Shown here: one piece after another, positions 41,247-49,256 of the stretch
How positions within the stretch are numbered: position 1 is the stretch's first letter
Layout: each line of letters opens with the position of its first letter
Assembly (NCBI RefSeq): GCF_034366625.1
Contig: NZ_JAXMIH010000020.1
Span: 1 to 64,000 of the forward strand
Direction: 5' to 3'
Length of the DNA stretch: 64,000 bases
DNA from: Prosthecobacter sp.
GTDB lineage: Bacteria; Verrucomicrobiota; Verrucomicrobiia; Verrucomicrobiales; Verrucomicrobiaceae
Program-made: the position numbers and the translations under genes
The notes under the pieces: model-generated
Told to the model about the DNA's origin: nothing
Seen by the model: only the letters and a program-made list of their open reading frames with translations
Databases searched by the model: none

Positions 41247-42271
41247 AGCCTGCCCCGCCCAAGATTGACCCCACGAAGCGCACGTTTGTGCCGCCCCCGC
41301 CGGAGTTCAGCCTCAAGGCCGCGCGCAACGTCATCCACGCGTTTGTTTTGGTGCTCGCGGTGACGCTGGTGTTTGAGGTCGCGGCATGGTTCACAACGTC
41401 CAGAAGTAATCTCGCCGCAGGCTGCGTCCGCAGCGGCATGCAATGGGTACTGACGCAGGCCTTGAACGAAGGCAACAAGGACGTGCAGCTCGGACGCGAA
41501 GGCTGGTTGTTTGCCCAGGCTGAAATCAACCGGCTGGTGCATGCAAAACACGATGCAAACGAGGTGCATGCCGGGTTGATCAAGCTGGCGGCACGCTTGA
41601 AAGCGCAGGAGGCGCAACTGCTGGTGGTCGCGATTCCCGGGCGGCTGGCCTTGTATCCAGAGCAGCTCCGCCCCGGCCAATATGGCGGACCCGTGCGATT
41701 GAAGGACGAGGCTGAAAAAATCGCCGCGCTCAAAGAGGCTGGCATTGATGTGCTGGACATGACTGACGCGCTGTGGGAGTTCCGTGATCGAGAGCAGATT
41801 TTTTTCGCCCAGGACAGCCACTGGACGCCCGAGGCCATGAAGGCGATTGCGCTGGCCCTGAACAAGCATGTGCGCGAAAAATTTCCACGGCTGGCGAGCA
41901 CCGAAACGCCGATCATCAATGCCACGATCCTTGAGCGTGACGACGCAGGCGACCTCAGCCGCAGACTCGATCTTTTCCGGCCTTCCCGGCTGCTGGGCGA
42001 TGAGGCCGCGGACCTGATTTCCATCCAAGGCATCGAGCCGGATGCGAAATCCCCCATTGTGCTGCACGGTGGTGAACTGATGCGCGTGTACGATGATCCC
42101 ACACTCAGCTTTGGCGGTGGCGACAAGCCGCCCAAGGCCGGGTTTGCCACGCAGCTTGGAACGTTGCTGGGACGCTCGCTCGATGTGCGCGACCTGCCGC
42201 AGGCGGGTGATGCCTACGAGGACAAAAAGCTCGTCATCTGCCTGTTGCCGATGGCGGAACTGGTGCCGTAA
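41243..42271 (+). CDS. AlgJ/AlgX-like SGNH hydrolase-fold protein
   Basis: A 342-residue membrane-anchored protein: cytoplasmic Pro-rich start, one helix (V-L-V-L-A-V-T-L-V-F-E-V-A-A) and a periplasmic domain resembling ALGX/ALGJ proteins that O-acetylate alginate and other exopolysaccharides. Visible elements are G-R-E-G-W-L-F-A-Q-A-E (the N-terminal strand), L-L-V-V-A-I-P-G-R, and F-F-A-Q-D-S-H-W-T-P-E-A-M, where D-x-H-W is the catalytic Asp-His pair. The C-terminal part is shorter than AlgX and the usual G-D-S-F nucleophile block is not obvious, which makes activity uncertain. Start fixed by the ATGA overlap. Confidence 0.75.
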   Translation: MKPAPPKIDPTKRTFVPPPPEFSLKAARNVIHAFVLVLAVTLVFEVAAWFTTSRSNLAAGCVRSGMQWVLTQALNEGNKDVQLGREGWLFAQAEINRLVHAKHDANEVHAGLIKLAARLKAQEAQLLVVAIPGRLALYPEQLRPGQYGGPVRLKDEAEKIAALKEAGIDVLDMTDALWEFRDREQIFFAQDSHWTPEAMKAIALALNKHVREKFPRLASTETPIINATILERDDAGDLSRRLDLFRPSRLLGDEAADLISIQGIEPDAKSPIVLHGGELMRVYDDPTLSFGGGDKPPKAGFATQLGTLLGRSLDVRDLPQAGDAYEDKKLVICLLPMAELVP

Positions 42272-42284
42272 GTTTTGCCTCCTC

Positions 42285-42695
42285 ATGCTTCGACTCCTTC
42301 TTCACTTCTTTTTCGGCGGTGTGTTTGTGTACTCAGGCATTCTCAAGGTCGCGGACCCGATGTCGTTCCTCGATGATGTGCGCAGCTTTGACCTGATTGG
42401 CGATCCGTTTGCCGCGTGGCTGGCGATGGGGCTGCCGTGGCTCGAAATCTTTGCCGGACTGGCGGTGATGAGCGGCTTTTTGCGTTCCGGCGGTCTGCTG
42501 ATCCTGAATGCCTCGCTCCTCATTTTTCTCGTCGCGATTTCGAGCGCCTGGTGGCGCGGGATCGACATCCGCTGCGGTTGTTTCGGCCACTCGGATGCGA
42601 CCACCAACTACCGTGACCTGATCCTGCGTGATCTGCTGCTGCTGGCGGCAGGCATCGTGCTGGTCTGGCATGGCAAGCCCAAACTCAAATCATGA
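42285..42695 (+). CDS. MauE/DoxX-like membrane protein
   Basis: A 136-residue protein with four membrane helices and the DoxX/MauE opener L-H-F-F-F-G-G-V-F-V-Y-S-G-I-L-K-V-A-D-P. The middle helix has the pattern L-P-W-L-E-I-F-A-G-L-A-V-M-S-G, and R-C-G-C-F-G near residue 100 gives two cysteines as in MauE proteins, which are linked to disulfide or quinone redox chemistry. Between the AlgJ-like gene (13 bases upstream) and threonine aldolase (ATGA overlap), its exact role is unknown. Confidence 0.82.
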   Translation: MLRLLLHFFFGGVFVYSGILKVADPMSFLDDVRSFDLIGDPFAAWLAMGLPWLEIFAGLAVMSGFLRSGGLLILNASLLIFLVAISSAWWRGIDIRCGCFGHSDATTNYRDLILRDLLLLAAGIVLVWHGKPKLKS

Positions 42696-43726
42696 GCGTC
42701 GAAACCAAATACCACTTCGCTTCCGACAACACCTCAGGCATTTGTCCTGAAGCGTGGCAGGCGCTGGAAGAAGCGAATGCGGGCTACCAGCCAAGCTACG
42801 GTGCCGATTCGATCACAGCAGAGGCTTGCGAGACGTTCCGGCGTTTTTTTGAGACGGACTGCGACGTGTATTTCGTGTTCAACGGCACGGCGGCGAACTC
42901 GCTCTCGCTGGCGACGCTGTGCCAGAGCTACCACAGCATTATCACAGCGCAGGAGGCGCATGTGGAGACAGACGAGTGCGGCGCGCCGGAGTTTTTCAGC
43001 CACGGGTCAAAAATCCTGCTCGCCCGCAGTCCGCTGGGCAAACTGGATCCTGCTGATGTCGAGCGGTTGGCGACGAGCCGCAATGATGTGCATTTTCCGA
43101 AGCCGCGTGCGCTGAGCATCAGCCAAAGCACAGAACTGGGCACGGTGTATCGCCCCGGTGAGGTGAAAGGACTCGGCGCTCTCGCGAAACAACATGGGCT
43201 GGCGATTCACATGGATGGCGCGCGATTTTTCAATGCCCTGGCCGGTTTGAACTGTGCTCCCGCCGACATCACCTGGCGAGCCGGTGTTGACGTGCTGTGC
43301 TGTGGCGGCACGAAGCTGGGCATGGCGGTCACGGAAGCCGTGGTGTTCTTCAACAAGGAGCTGTCCCAGGAGTTTGCCTACCGCTGCAAACAGGCGGGGC
43401 AGCTTTGCTCGAAGATGCGTTTCATCTCCGCGCAATGGTTGCGCATTCTGAGCGATGAAACGTGGAAGCGGCATGCGCAAAACGGCAACTTGCTGGCGAA
43501 ACGTCTCGCTGATGCGCTGGGCCATCTGCCCGGTGTGCAGATTTTGTATCCGGTGGATGCGAACGCGGTCTTTGCCAAACTGCCGGAGAAGATGAAGGAC
43601 GGTCTCAAGGAGCGTGGCTGGGTGTTCTACAGCTTCATCGGCGGTGGATCGCGACTGATGTGCTCCTGGCACACCGCAGAAGCCGATGTCGATGCCTTCG
43701 TAACCGACGCGGCACGATTCGTCTGA
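42692..43726 (+). CDS. Threonine aldolase family PLP enzyme
   Basis: A 344-residue fold-type I PLP enzyme that, by family, cleaves L-threonine or L-allo-threonine to glycine and acetaldehyde. It begins F-A-S-D-N-T-S-G-I-C-P-E, the family start, and has V-F-N-G-T-A-A-N-S-L-S-L, the H-M-D-G-A-R-F-F-N-A strand with the PLP-contacting Asp, and the cofactor lysine in L-C-C-G-G-T-K-L-G-M. It is coupled to the MauE-like gene by a 4-base overlap. The C-terminal codons carry one inverted copy of the AATCGTGCC repeat found upstream of the Fic gene. Confidence 0.9.
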   Translation: MSVETKYHFASDNTSGICPEAWQALEEANAGYQPSYGADSITAEACETFRRFFETDCDVYFVFNGTAANSLSLATLCQSYHSIITAQEAHVETDECGAPEFFSHGSKILLARSPLGKLDPADVERLATSRNDVHFPKPRALSISQSTELGTVYRPGEVKGLGALAKQHGLAIHMDGARFFNALAGLNCAPADITWRAGVDVLCCGGTKLGMAVTEAVVFFNKELSQEFAYRCKQAGQLCSKMRFISAQWLRILSDETWKRHAQNGNLLAKRLADALGHLPGVQILYPVDANAVFAKLPEKMKDGLKERGWVFYSFIGGGSRLMCSWHTAEADVDAFVTDAARFV

Positions 43727-43810
43727 AATCGTGCCAAATAAACGTTGAATCGTGCCAAAATCACGCCATTATCGTGCCACTCATGAGTGACACCAGGCTG
43801 AATCGTGCCA
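43711..43810. promoter_or_regulatory. Phased AATCGTGCC repeat array upstream of the Fic gene (candidate operator)
   Basis: Direct copies A-A-T-C-G-T-G-C-C begin at 43727, 43748 and 43801, and a near copy T-A-T-C-G-T-G-C-C begins at 43770. An inverted copy G-G-C-A-C-G-A-T-T lies at 43711. The three copies before the ATG are spaced 21 and 22 bases apart, two DNA turns, so they lie on the same face. The Fic protein itself starts with a winged-helix-like domain, suggesting autoregulation. Confidence 0.7.
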
Positions 43811-45207
43811 TCGCCGATGCCCCACACGGCATCGGGATTGATGCGCTCGTGCATAAGCTCGGCAAGGAAGCTTCACGCCGCACTTTGCTGCGCCGCCTCG
43901 AAGAAATGGTGAGGCATGGTGAGGTTGAACGCATCGGCAAAGCACGGGCAACGAAGTACCATGCCATCGCAAAAGCTGCGGCAAATCTGCCACGACGCGA
44001 GATGCGGTATGAAATGCCTGAGCGTGAATCCATAGTCGTGCGCGAGGATACTCCGACTGATGAGTCAGAGGGCAATGACGCCACGCTGCGTGAACTGCGG
44101 GATGTGTTCCGTGAGCACTACTCGCTGCGCAAGCCGGTGGGCTATCACCGCGAATTTCTCAATTCGTATGTGCCGAATAAGACAGCGTATTTACCAGCAG
44201 AACTACGCGAGCATTTACGCGCAAAAGGACAGTCTGCACAAATGGCAGAACTGCCGCCAGGGACTTACGCACGGCAGGTGCTCGACCGGCTCATCATCGA
44301 CCTCAGTTGGAACTCCAGCCGCCTCGAAGGCAGCACCTATTCGCTGCTGGAGACGGATTTCCTGCTCCAGCAGGGACACAGCGATGATCCCGTACGCCAC
44401 AAAGAGGCACGGATGATCCTCAATCACAAAGCGGCCATCGAGTTCCTCGTGGATTCACCAGACGATCTGGGTTTCAACCGCTACACCTTCCTCAACCTGC
44501 ACTCGATCCTCACTGAAGGGTTACTGAAGAACTGGAAAGCGGAAGGAGCGCTGCGCACCTGCCCAGTGGGCATCGGCGGAAGTGTTTATCATCCGACGAG
44601 CAACCCCGCCGTGATCGAAGAGTGCTTTGACCTGATCCTGCAAAAGGCCGCAGTGATCCGCGATCCGCTGGAGTGCTGCTTTTTCCTCATGGTACAGATG
44701 CCGTATCTGCAACCTTTTGAGGACGGCAACAAACGCACCTCGCGTCTGGCGGCGAACATCCCGCTGATCCGCGCGAATATGTCGCCGCTGTCGTTTGTGG
44801 GTGTCCCGGTGCAGGATTACACGACCGGCGTCCTCGGCGTGTACGAGATGAACCGCATCGAACTGCTACGCGAGGTCTTTGTGCATGCGTATGAGCAGTC
44901 CGCGTCTCGCTACGCGGCCATCCGCGATGAACTGGGCGAGCCGGAGCCAATCCTGCTGCGCTACCGCAACGAGATCGCGGACTTCATTCGTGATGTGGTG
45001 GTGAAACGTCTGGGCAAGCTGGATGCCGCCGCTCTGCTGCGCCGCTGGGCCGGACAAAACATCACCGCGAGCGAGCGGTCGAAGTTCATCGAGGTGGTCG
45101 AGGAGCGGCTGCTGTCGCTCAGCGAAGGCAGCATCGTGCGCGTACGTGTGCGCCCGTCCGAGTTTGAGGCATGGTGGCCTGTATGGAACGAGGTGCGTCC
45201 GAAGTGA
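43783..45207 (+). CDS. Fic family protein with N-terminal winged-helix domain and His-to-Gln Fic motif
   Basis: A 474-residue protein. The start at 43783 follows the repeat array. Residues 1-60 resemble a winged helix (S-R-R-T-L-L-R-R-L-E-E-M-V-R-H-G-E-V-E-R-I-G). An inhibitory-helix motif S-x-x-x-E-G occurs at Ser 178-Gly 183 (N-S-S-R-L-E-G). The Fic core motif, usually H-P-F-x-[DE]-G-N-G-R-x-x-R, reads Q-P-F-E-D-G-N-K-R-T-S-R at residues 310-321, so the catalytic His is Gln and the second Gly is Lys. Canonical Fic enzymes AMPylate proteins through that His; this one may be inactive for that reaction or act differently. A C-terminal winged-helix-like region follows from about residue 400. 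Confidence 0.88.
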   Translation: MSDTRLNRAIADAPHGIGIDALVHKLGKEASRRTLLRRLEEMVRHGEVERIGKARATKYHAIAKAAANLPRREMRYEMPERESIVVREDTPTDESEGNDATLRELRDVFREHYSLRKPVGYHREFLNSYVPNKTAYLPAELREHLRAKGQSAQMAELPPGTYARQVLDRLIIDLSWNSSRLEGSTYSLLETDFLLQQGHSDDPVRHKEARMILNHKAAIEFLVDSPDDLGFNRYTFLNLHSILTEGLLKNWKAEGALRTCPVGIGGSVYHPTSNPAVIEECFDLILQKAAVIRDPLECCFFLMVQMPYLQPFEDGNKRTSRLAANIPLIRANMSPLSFVGVPVQDYTTGVLGVYEMNRIELLREVFVHAYEQSASRYAAIRDELGEPEPILLRYRNEIADFIRDVVVKRLGKLDAAALLRRWAGQNITASERSKFIEVVEERLLSLSEGSIVRVRVRPSEFEAWWPVWNEVRPK

Positions 45208-45208
45208 C

Positions 45209-46609
45209 TCACACGCCTTCGGGCATACCGTCGGCAGCGGCTTTTTCATCGGCGACGCTGGAAAGACGCTTGAAGTGCAACTGCAGCACGCGGCGGAGAT
45301 CGGCCTTCGTGGTGGTCACTTCGTATTCTTCAATCGTCACTTTCTCACCGACCTTGGGCAGATGACCGAGCAGATGGGTGACGTAACCACCGATGGTGGT
45401 GACTTCGTCGCTCTCGAGGTCGATGCCGGTCTGATCAGCGAGTTCGTAGAGATTGTAGGTGCCTTCGACGGTGAACTCGTTCTCGTTGATGCGGCGGAAC
45501 TCGCTGACCTCGTGGTCGAACTCGTCCTGGATGTCGCCGACAATTTCTTCAAGCACGTTGTCAAGCGTGACGATGCCTACAGCGCCGCCGAACTCATCGA
45601 CGGCCAGGGCGACGTGGACGTGCTTGTCGAGGAAGAAGCGCAGCAGTTTGTCGATGGGCATCATCTCCGGCACCATGTGCAGCTCGCGTTTGATTTTGCG
45701 CAGGTCGGGCTGTGGTTTGCCGATGAGACTGAGGAGATCCTTGATGTGGATGGTGCCGATGGCGTGGTCGAGGTGGCCTTCGACGAGTGGGTAGCGCGTG
45801 TGTTTGGAGTCGATGGCGACTTTGAGGCTGGCCTCAAAGGTCTCATCGGCATCGAGCGAGACCACCTGGTTGCGCGGAGTCATGACATCGCGCACGCAGC
45901 GGTCGTTGAGGGCAAGGGCGTTGAGGAGGATGTCCTTTTCGGTTTCCGTCACCTCCTTCGACTTCTGGCTTTCGGCGACGATGTGGCGCAGTTCCTCTTC
46001 GGAGTGGGCCAGCTCGCTTTCGGAGACGGGATCAATACGGAAGAGAAACTTCAGCGCAAAGTTGGTGGAGCCGTTGAGGATGATGATGGCCGGCTTGAGC
46101 AGGACATAGAAAAAATGCAGCGGACGGGCGATGACCAGGCTGACGGCCAGGGATTTGCGAATGGCGAGCACCTTCGGCGTCTGCTCCCCAAGCACGACAT
46201 GCAGGTAGGTGACGACCGCATAGGCGATGCCGATGGAGGACCACCTGATGACGGTTTCGTTGACGATGCCCAGCTTGAACATGAGCGGCTGCACCACCAT
46301 CGCGACGTAGGGCTCGCCAAAAATGCCGAGCGCGATGCTGGTAAGCGTGATGCCAAGCTGGCCGGCGGAAAGGTAGGCGTCCAGATTCCGCGTCACATGC
46401 TGGGCAAACTTGGCCCCATGGGTGCCTTCCTCAATGGCGGCCTGGAGCTGGCTGTCGCGCACTTTGACAATGGCAAACTCGGCGGCGACGAAGAAGGCGT
46501 TCAGCAGCACGATGGCCAGGACGATGAAGGCCTGCCAGAAAAGTTCGCTGGAGGTAAACGCCCACTCATGCACCAGTTCGGCGGAGAGATTGGCAAGCAG
46601 GGGGGTCAT
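45209..46609 (-). CDS. CNNM/CorC (hemolysin C) family membrane protein
   Basis: A 466-residue protein with a DUF21/CNNM domain of four helices (W-Q-A-F-I-V-L-A-I-V-L-L-N-A-F-F-V-A-A-E-F-A-I-V), two CBS domains (D-V-M-T-P-R-N-Q-V-V-S, then H-V-H-V-A-L-A-V-D-E-F-G-G-A-V-G-I-V-T near the second) and a C-terminal CorC_HlyC domain (D-E-F-T-V-E-G-T-Y-N-L-Y-E). Such proteins take part in divalent cation transport or its regulation; the old name hemolysin is misleading. It is convergent with the Fic gene, their stops one base apart, and lies 31 bases after the FmdB-like gene stop. Confidence 0.92.
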   Translation of the reverse strand: MTPLLANLSAELVHEWAFTSSELFWQAFIVLAIVLLNAFFVAAEFAIVKVRDSQLQAAIEEGTHGAKFAQHVTRNLDAYLSAGQLGITLTSIALGIFGEPYVAMVVQPLMFKLGIVNETVIRWSSIGIAYAVVTYLHVVLGEQTPKVLAIRKSLAVSLVIARPLHFFYVLLKPAIIILNGSTNFALKFLFRIDPVSESELAHSEEELRHIVAESQKSKEVTETEKDILLNALALNDRCVRDVMTPRNQVVSLDADETFEASLKVAIDSKHTRYPLVEGHLDHAIGTIHIKDLLSLIGKPQPDLRKIKRELHMVPEMMPIDKLLRFFLDKHVHVALAVDEFGGAVGIVTLDNVLEEIVGDIQDEFDHEVSEFRRINENEFTVEGTYNLYELADQTGIDLESDEVTTIGGYVTHLLGHLPKVGEKVTIEEYEVTTTKADLRRVLQLHFKRLSSVADEKAAADGMPEGV

Positions 46610-46640
46610 GGAGTGGCGTCAATAAAACACGGGACGGAAG

Positions 46641-46892
46641 TCACAGCTTCTCGTAGTTCCCGTCGCAGCGCTTTTCCAGAATGGTGAATCCGGCGGCTTT
46701 GGCGTCGGAGACGGAGAGCGGCTTGGTGAGCTTGGGTGTGTTGAAGGCTGAGACCAGCTTCTTCACCGGTTGTTTGCACAACGGGCAGACCTCAAGCGCG
46801 GGTCTGCTGATCGGCCGACGCAGATCAAAACCCTTGCGGCATGCAGGGCATCCTTTGTCTGGGTCAGCAGCGATGTAGGAGTAGGTGGGCAT
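46641..46892 (-). CDS. FmdB-like zinc-ribbon protein
   Basis: An 83-residue protein starting M-P-T-Y-S-Y-I-A, the standard beginning of FmdB-type zinc ribbons, which fixes the start at 46892. Two C-x-x-C knuckles follow (C-P-A-C and C-P-L-C) for a single zinc ion. The C-terminus is a helix (L-S-V-S-D-A-K-A-A-G-F-T). The role of this family is unknown; regulatory or nucleic-acid-binding functions are guessed. It lies between rpsN and the CorC-like gene on the same strand. Confidence 0.85.
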   Translation of the reverse strand: MPTYSYIAADPDKGCPACRKGFDLRRPISRPALEVCPLCKQPVKKLVSAFNTPKLTKPLSVSDAKAAGFTILEKRCDGNYEKL

Positions 46893-46919
46893 CAGGGATA
46901 ATGAACACCGCCTCTCCAT

Positions 46920-46942
46920 GCAGTCAGGCGTAATCCTGACTG
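46920..46942. other. Hairpin between rpsN and the FmdB-like gene
   Basis: G-C-A-G-T-C-A-G-G (46920-46928) and its exact complement at 46934-46942 form a 9-bp stem with a 5-base loop. No U-tract follows on the minus strand, so it is more likely an RNA-stability or attenuating element than a terminator. Confidence 0.55.
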
Positions 46943-46959
46943 CAAGTTCGGACGAGAAA

Positions 46960-47229
46960 CTACCAACTGGACTTCGTCACACCGGGGATCATGCCCTGGG
47001 AGGCGAGTTCGCGGAAAGTCATACGAGACATCTGGAAGCGGCGGATGAACGCGCGACGACGACCGGTGACACGGCAGCGGTTGATGAGACGCGTCGGGCT
47101 TGCATCACGAGGAAGCATCGAGAGGCCGACGTAGTCGCCTTTCGCCTTGAGTTCAGCACGCAGCTTTGCGTACTTTTCGACGGTTTTACGTTTGCGCTTG
47201 TCGCGCTCGAGCCAGCATGTTTTTGCCAT
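46960..47229 (-). CDS. rpsN: 30S ribosomal protein S14
   Basis: An 89-residue S14, starting [13 protein letters not shown], with the signature [18 protein letters not shown] and the end [15 protein letters not shown]. It has the conserved S-R-M-T-F-R-E-L segment. It lacks the paired C-x-x-C zinc knuckles of the short (C+) form, so it is the zinc-independent C- type. It is outside the usual spc ribosomal operon, standing alone near the FmdB-like gene, as is common for C- paralogues. Confidence 0.95.
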   Translation of the reverse strand: MAKTCWLERDKRKRKTVEKYAKLRAELKAKGDYVGLSMLPRDASPTRLINRCRVTGRRRAFIRRFQMSRMTFRELASQGMIPGVTKSSW

Positions 47230-47319
47230 AGGGGCGCGGAGTCTGCCCCAAAGCCCTCCTTACGCAAGAAAAAATTTCCATTGGCGGACGCTGTGTTTCA
47301 CGCTAAATGCCCGGCCACT

Positions 47320-47403
47320 ATGGTCATCTTTTACGGAATGTGTCTCGCAGCCGCTCTCCTTTTCTGCGGCGTCCTCGCTTTCACCTACTTGGTGAAGGGC
47401 TGA
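47320..47403 (+). CDS. Candidate 27-residue single-helix membrane peptide
   Basis: An ATG at 47320 opens a 27-residue frame that reads M-V-I-F-Y-G-M-C-L-A-A-A, then L-L-F-C-G-V-L-A-F-T-Y and V-K-G at the end: one membrane helix and a basic tail. It lies in a 190-base gap between the rpsN start and thiG end, transcribed opposite to both. The composition is convincing for a small membrane protein, but chance cannot be excluded at this length and no clear ribosome-binding site is seen. Confidence 0.35.
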   Translation: MVIFYGMCLAAALLFCGVLAFTYLVKG

Positions 47404-47421
47404 AAACTCCCCATTGAGGGG

Positions 47422-48237
47422 CTATTGATACAAGAAAGTCGTCAGCGGACTGGTGGCTGAAGCCTCTGCTGCGCCTTCGCTCAGGCCGATCTCATAGGCG
47501 CTGCGCCCGGCCTCCACGGCCATTTTGAAGGCTTGGGCCATGCGCACCGGGTCCGAGGCCACGGCGATGGCGGTGTTCACCAGCACAGCATCCGCCCCTA
47601 TTTCAAAGGCCTCGGCGGCATGGCTGGGCGCTCCGATCCCCGCATCCACCACGACCGGCACGGTGGCCTGGGTGATGATGATTTCGATCTGCCGCCGTGT
47701 GGTGATACCCTGATGCGAGCCGATAGGCGATCCCAACGGCATGACCGTGGCAGTTCCCACATCCTGCAAGCGACGGGCCAGCACGGGGTCGGCATTGATG
47801 TAGGGCAGCACGATAAACCCCTCCTTCACGAGGATTTCAGCCGCTTTGAGCGTCTCAATTGGGTCCGGCAGGAGGTAGCGCGGGTCAGGATGAATTTCGA
47901 GCTTCACCCAGTTCGGCAAACCAGCGGCCACGGCCAGCCGTGCCAGACGCACCGCCTCCTCGGCGTTCATTGCGCCGCTGGTGTTCGGCAGCAGCAGCAC
48001 GTTTTTCGGGATGAAATCGAGGATGTTAGCAAAAGGATCGCCCCTCCCCGTCAAATCAGCCCGGCGCAGCGCCACGGTCACGATTTCCGTTTCCGAGGCC
48101 ACGATGGCATCGCGCATCAGCTCGCCACTCGCGAATTTGCCCGTCCCCAGCATGAGGCGGGAGCTGAACTGACGGTTGGCGATAGTGAGGGGCTGATTTG
48201 GCACGAGGCGTGAGCAATGAACCAAATCCCGCCTCAC
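47422..48237 (-). CDS. thiG: Thiazole synthase
   Basis: A 271-residue (beta/alpha)8 enzyme making the thiamine thiazole phosphate from deoxyxylulose phosphate, dehydroglycine and ThiS thiocarboxylate. Motifs: [10 protein letters not shown], the Schiff-base lysine in [16 protein letters not shown], and [31 protein letters not shown]. The GTG at 48237 overlaps the hemQ stop as GTGA, which supports that start although it adds about 11 residues before the conserved part. No thiS, thiF or thiH is nearby, so the other partners lie elsewhere. Confidence 0.93.
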   Translation of the reverse strand: MRRDLVHCSRLVPNQPLTIANRQFSSRLMLGTGKFASGELMRDAIVASETEIVTVALRRADLTGRGDPFANILDFIPKNVLLLPNTSGAMNAEEAVRLARLAVAAGLPNWVKLEIHPDPRYLLPDPIETLKAAEILVKEGFIVLPYINADPVLARRLQDVGTATVMPLGSPIGSHQGITTRRQIEIIITQATVPVVVDAGIGAPSHAAEAFEIGADAVLVNTAIAVASDPVRMAQAFKMAVEAGRSAYEIGLSEGAAEASATSPLTTFLYQ

Positions 48238-49091
48238 GCAAGCATCACCCGCTGCAACAGATCGTTCGTCGGTGTCTGGATGCCGATGTAGAAGTCGCCG
48301 AACTCGCCATACTGCGTGGTCACTTCATCAAAGCGCATCTCATAGACGATGTTTTTGATCTGCACCATGTCATGCGCAAACAGCGTCACGCCCCACTCGT
48401 GGCTGTCGAGACCGGTGGAGCCGGAGATGAGCTGGCGGACCTTGCCAGCGTATTTGCGGCCCGTTTTGGCGTGGCCACCCATCAACTCGCGACGTTTGGC
48501 GAAATCGTTCGCGTACCAGTTCGCACCCACGTTGCGGCGCTTGCTCATTGGGTAGAAACAGAAGACCTGCCAGTCCGGCATGTTCGGATAAAGGCGGTCG
48601 TTGAAATACTTCGTCATGTGGGTCTTCCACTCCGTCACACGCTTCTCAAAGGCCTCGGTGCCAGGCGTGAGATTCTCGGCCTTCTCGATCTGCGCCTTGA
48701 ATTCCTCTTCACTCTGCGAGTACTCGGTCCACTCCGTCATCGAAAGATAGCTGTAGGTCGGCGTCAGCACGTCCGGGCCAAGCGCGAGGCTGATCTGCTT
48801 TTCAAAGCGCTGTGAGTCGTGCAGATCGGGTGTGAGCAGCATGAAGCCCAGCTCGGACTTCGGCGACACCATCGCAAAGGCAAGCAACTGGGTCCCTGGA
48901 TGCTTGCGGATCGCCTCAATCGTGCGCGTAAAATTCTCCCGGCGCTCCTGGCGCTCCTCCGGCGTCAGCGCGGCCCAGTAACCGTGGTCGATCGTGAAGA
49001 ACAGATGCTGCACGATCCAGCCCTCTTCAGAAATCAGCGGTTTTGATTCAGCGGGTCCGTTGGACGTGGGAAAGGAGGTCGGGATGAGCAT
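48234..49091 (-). CDS. hemQ: Coproheme decarboxylase (HemQ, chlorite dismutase family)
   Basis: A 285-residue protein of the chlorite dismutase-like fold. It turns Fe-coproporphyrin III into heme b with peroxide in the coproporphyrin-dependent pathway. The proximal-heme region reads [16 protein letters not shown], followed by [19 protein letters not shown], typical of HemQ rather than true chlorite dismutase. The C-terminal strand [10 protein letters not shown] closes the fold. It is translationally coupled to thiG. The upstream 160 bases carry a cluster of GTCAAG/CTTGAC hexamers. Confidence 0.9.
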   Translation of the reverse strand: MLIPTSFPTSNGPAESKPLISEEGWIVQHLFFTIDHGYWAALTPEERQERRENFTRTIEAIRKHPGTQLLAFAMVSPKSELGFMLLTPDLHDSQRFEKQISLALGPDVLTPTYSYLSMTEWTEYSQSEEEFKAQIEKAENLTPGTEAFEKRVTEWKTHMTKYFNDRLYPNMPDWQVFCFYPMSKRRNVGANWYANDFAKRRELMGGHAKTGRKYAGKVRQLISGSTGLDSHEWGVTLFAHDMVQIKNIVYEMRFDEVTTQYGEFGDFYIGIQTPTNDLLQRVMLA

Positions 49092-49179
49092 GGTTGGTCT
49101 GTGATGGGGTTGCCTTTTCCCATACGCTGGAATTCGAGCGGCTCAACGGACGATCCTTGGCATTTGCTGAGGCTGTGCT

Positions 49180-49253
49180 GTCAAGGAATGGTCAAGAGGT
49201 CAAGGTGCCACTGTCTTGACCACCTTGACCGGCGAAGCCTTGACGATCTTGAC
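49180..49253. repeat. Cluster of GTCAAG / CTTGAC hexamers upstream of hemQ
   Basis: G-T-C-A-A-G occurs at 49180, 49191 and 49199, and its complement C-T-T-G-A-C at 49215, 49224, 49239 and 49248. G-T-C-A-A-G-G-T-G (49199-49207) and C-A-C-C-T-T-G-A-C (49221-49229) are exact inverted copies. The cluster lies between the Dabb lipoprotein stop and the hemQ start and could be an operator or a 3' hairpin. Confidence 0.6.
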
Positions 49254-49256
49254 GCC

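Noticed and set aside
45023..46687. Plus-strand open frame of about 550 codons opposite the CorC-like gene
   Set aside because: The CorC-like frame has full CNNM, CBS and CorC motifs; the opposite frame is a low-complexity shadow produced by GC-rich codon use.
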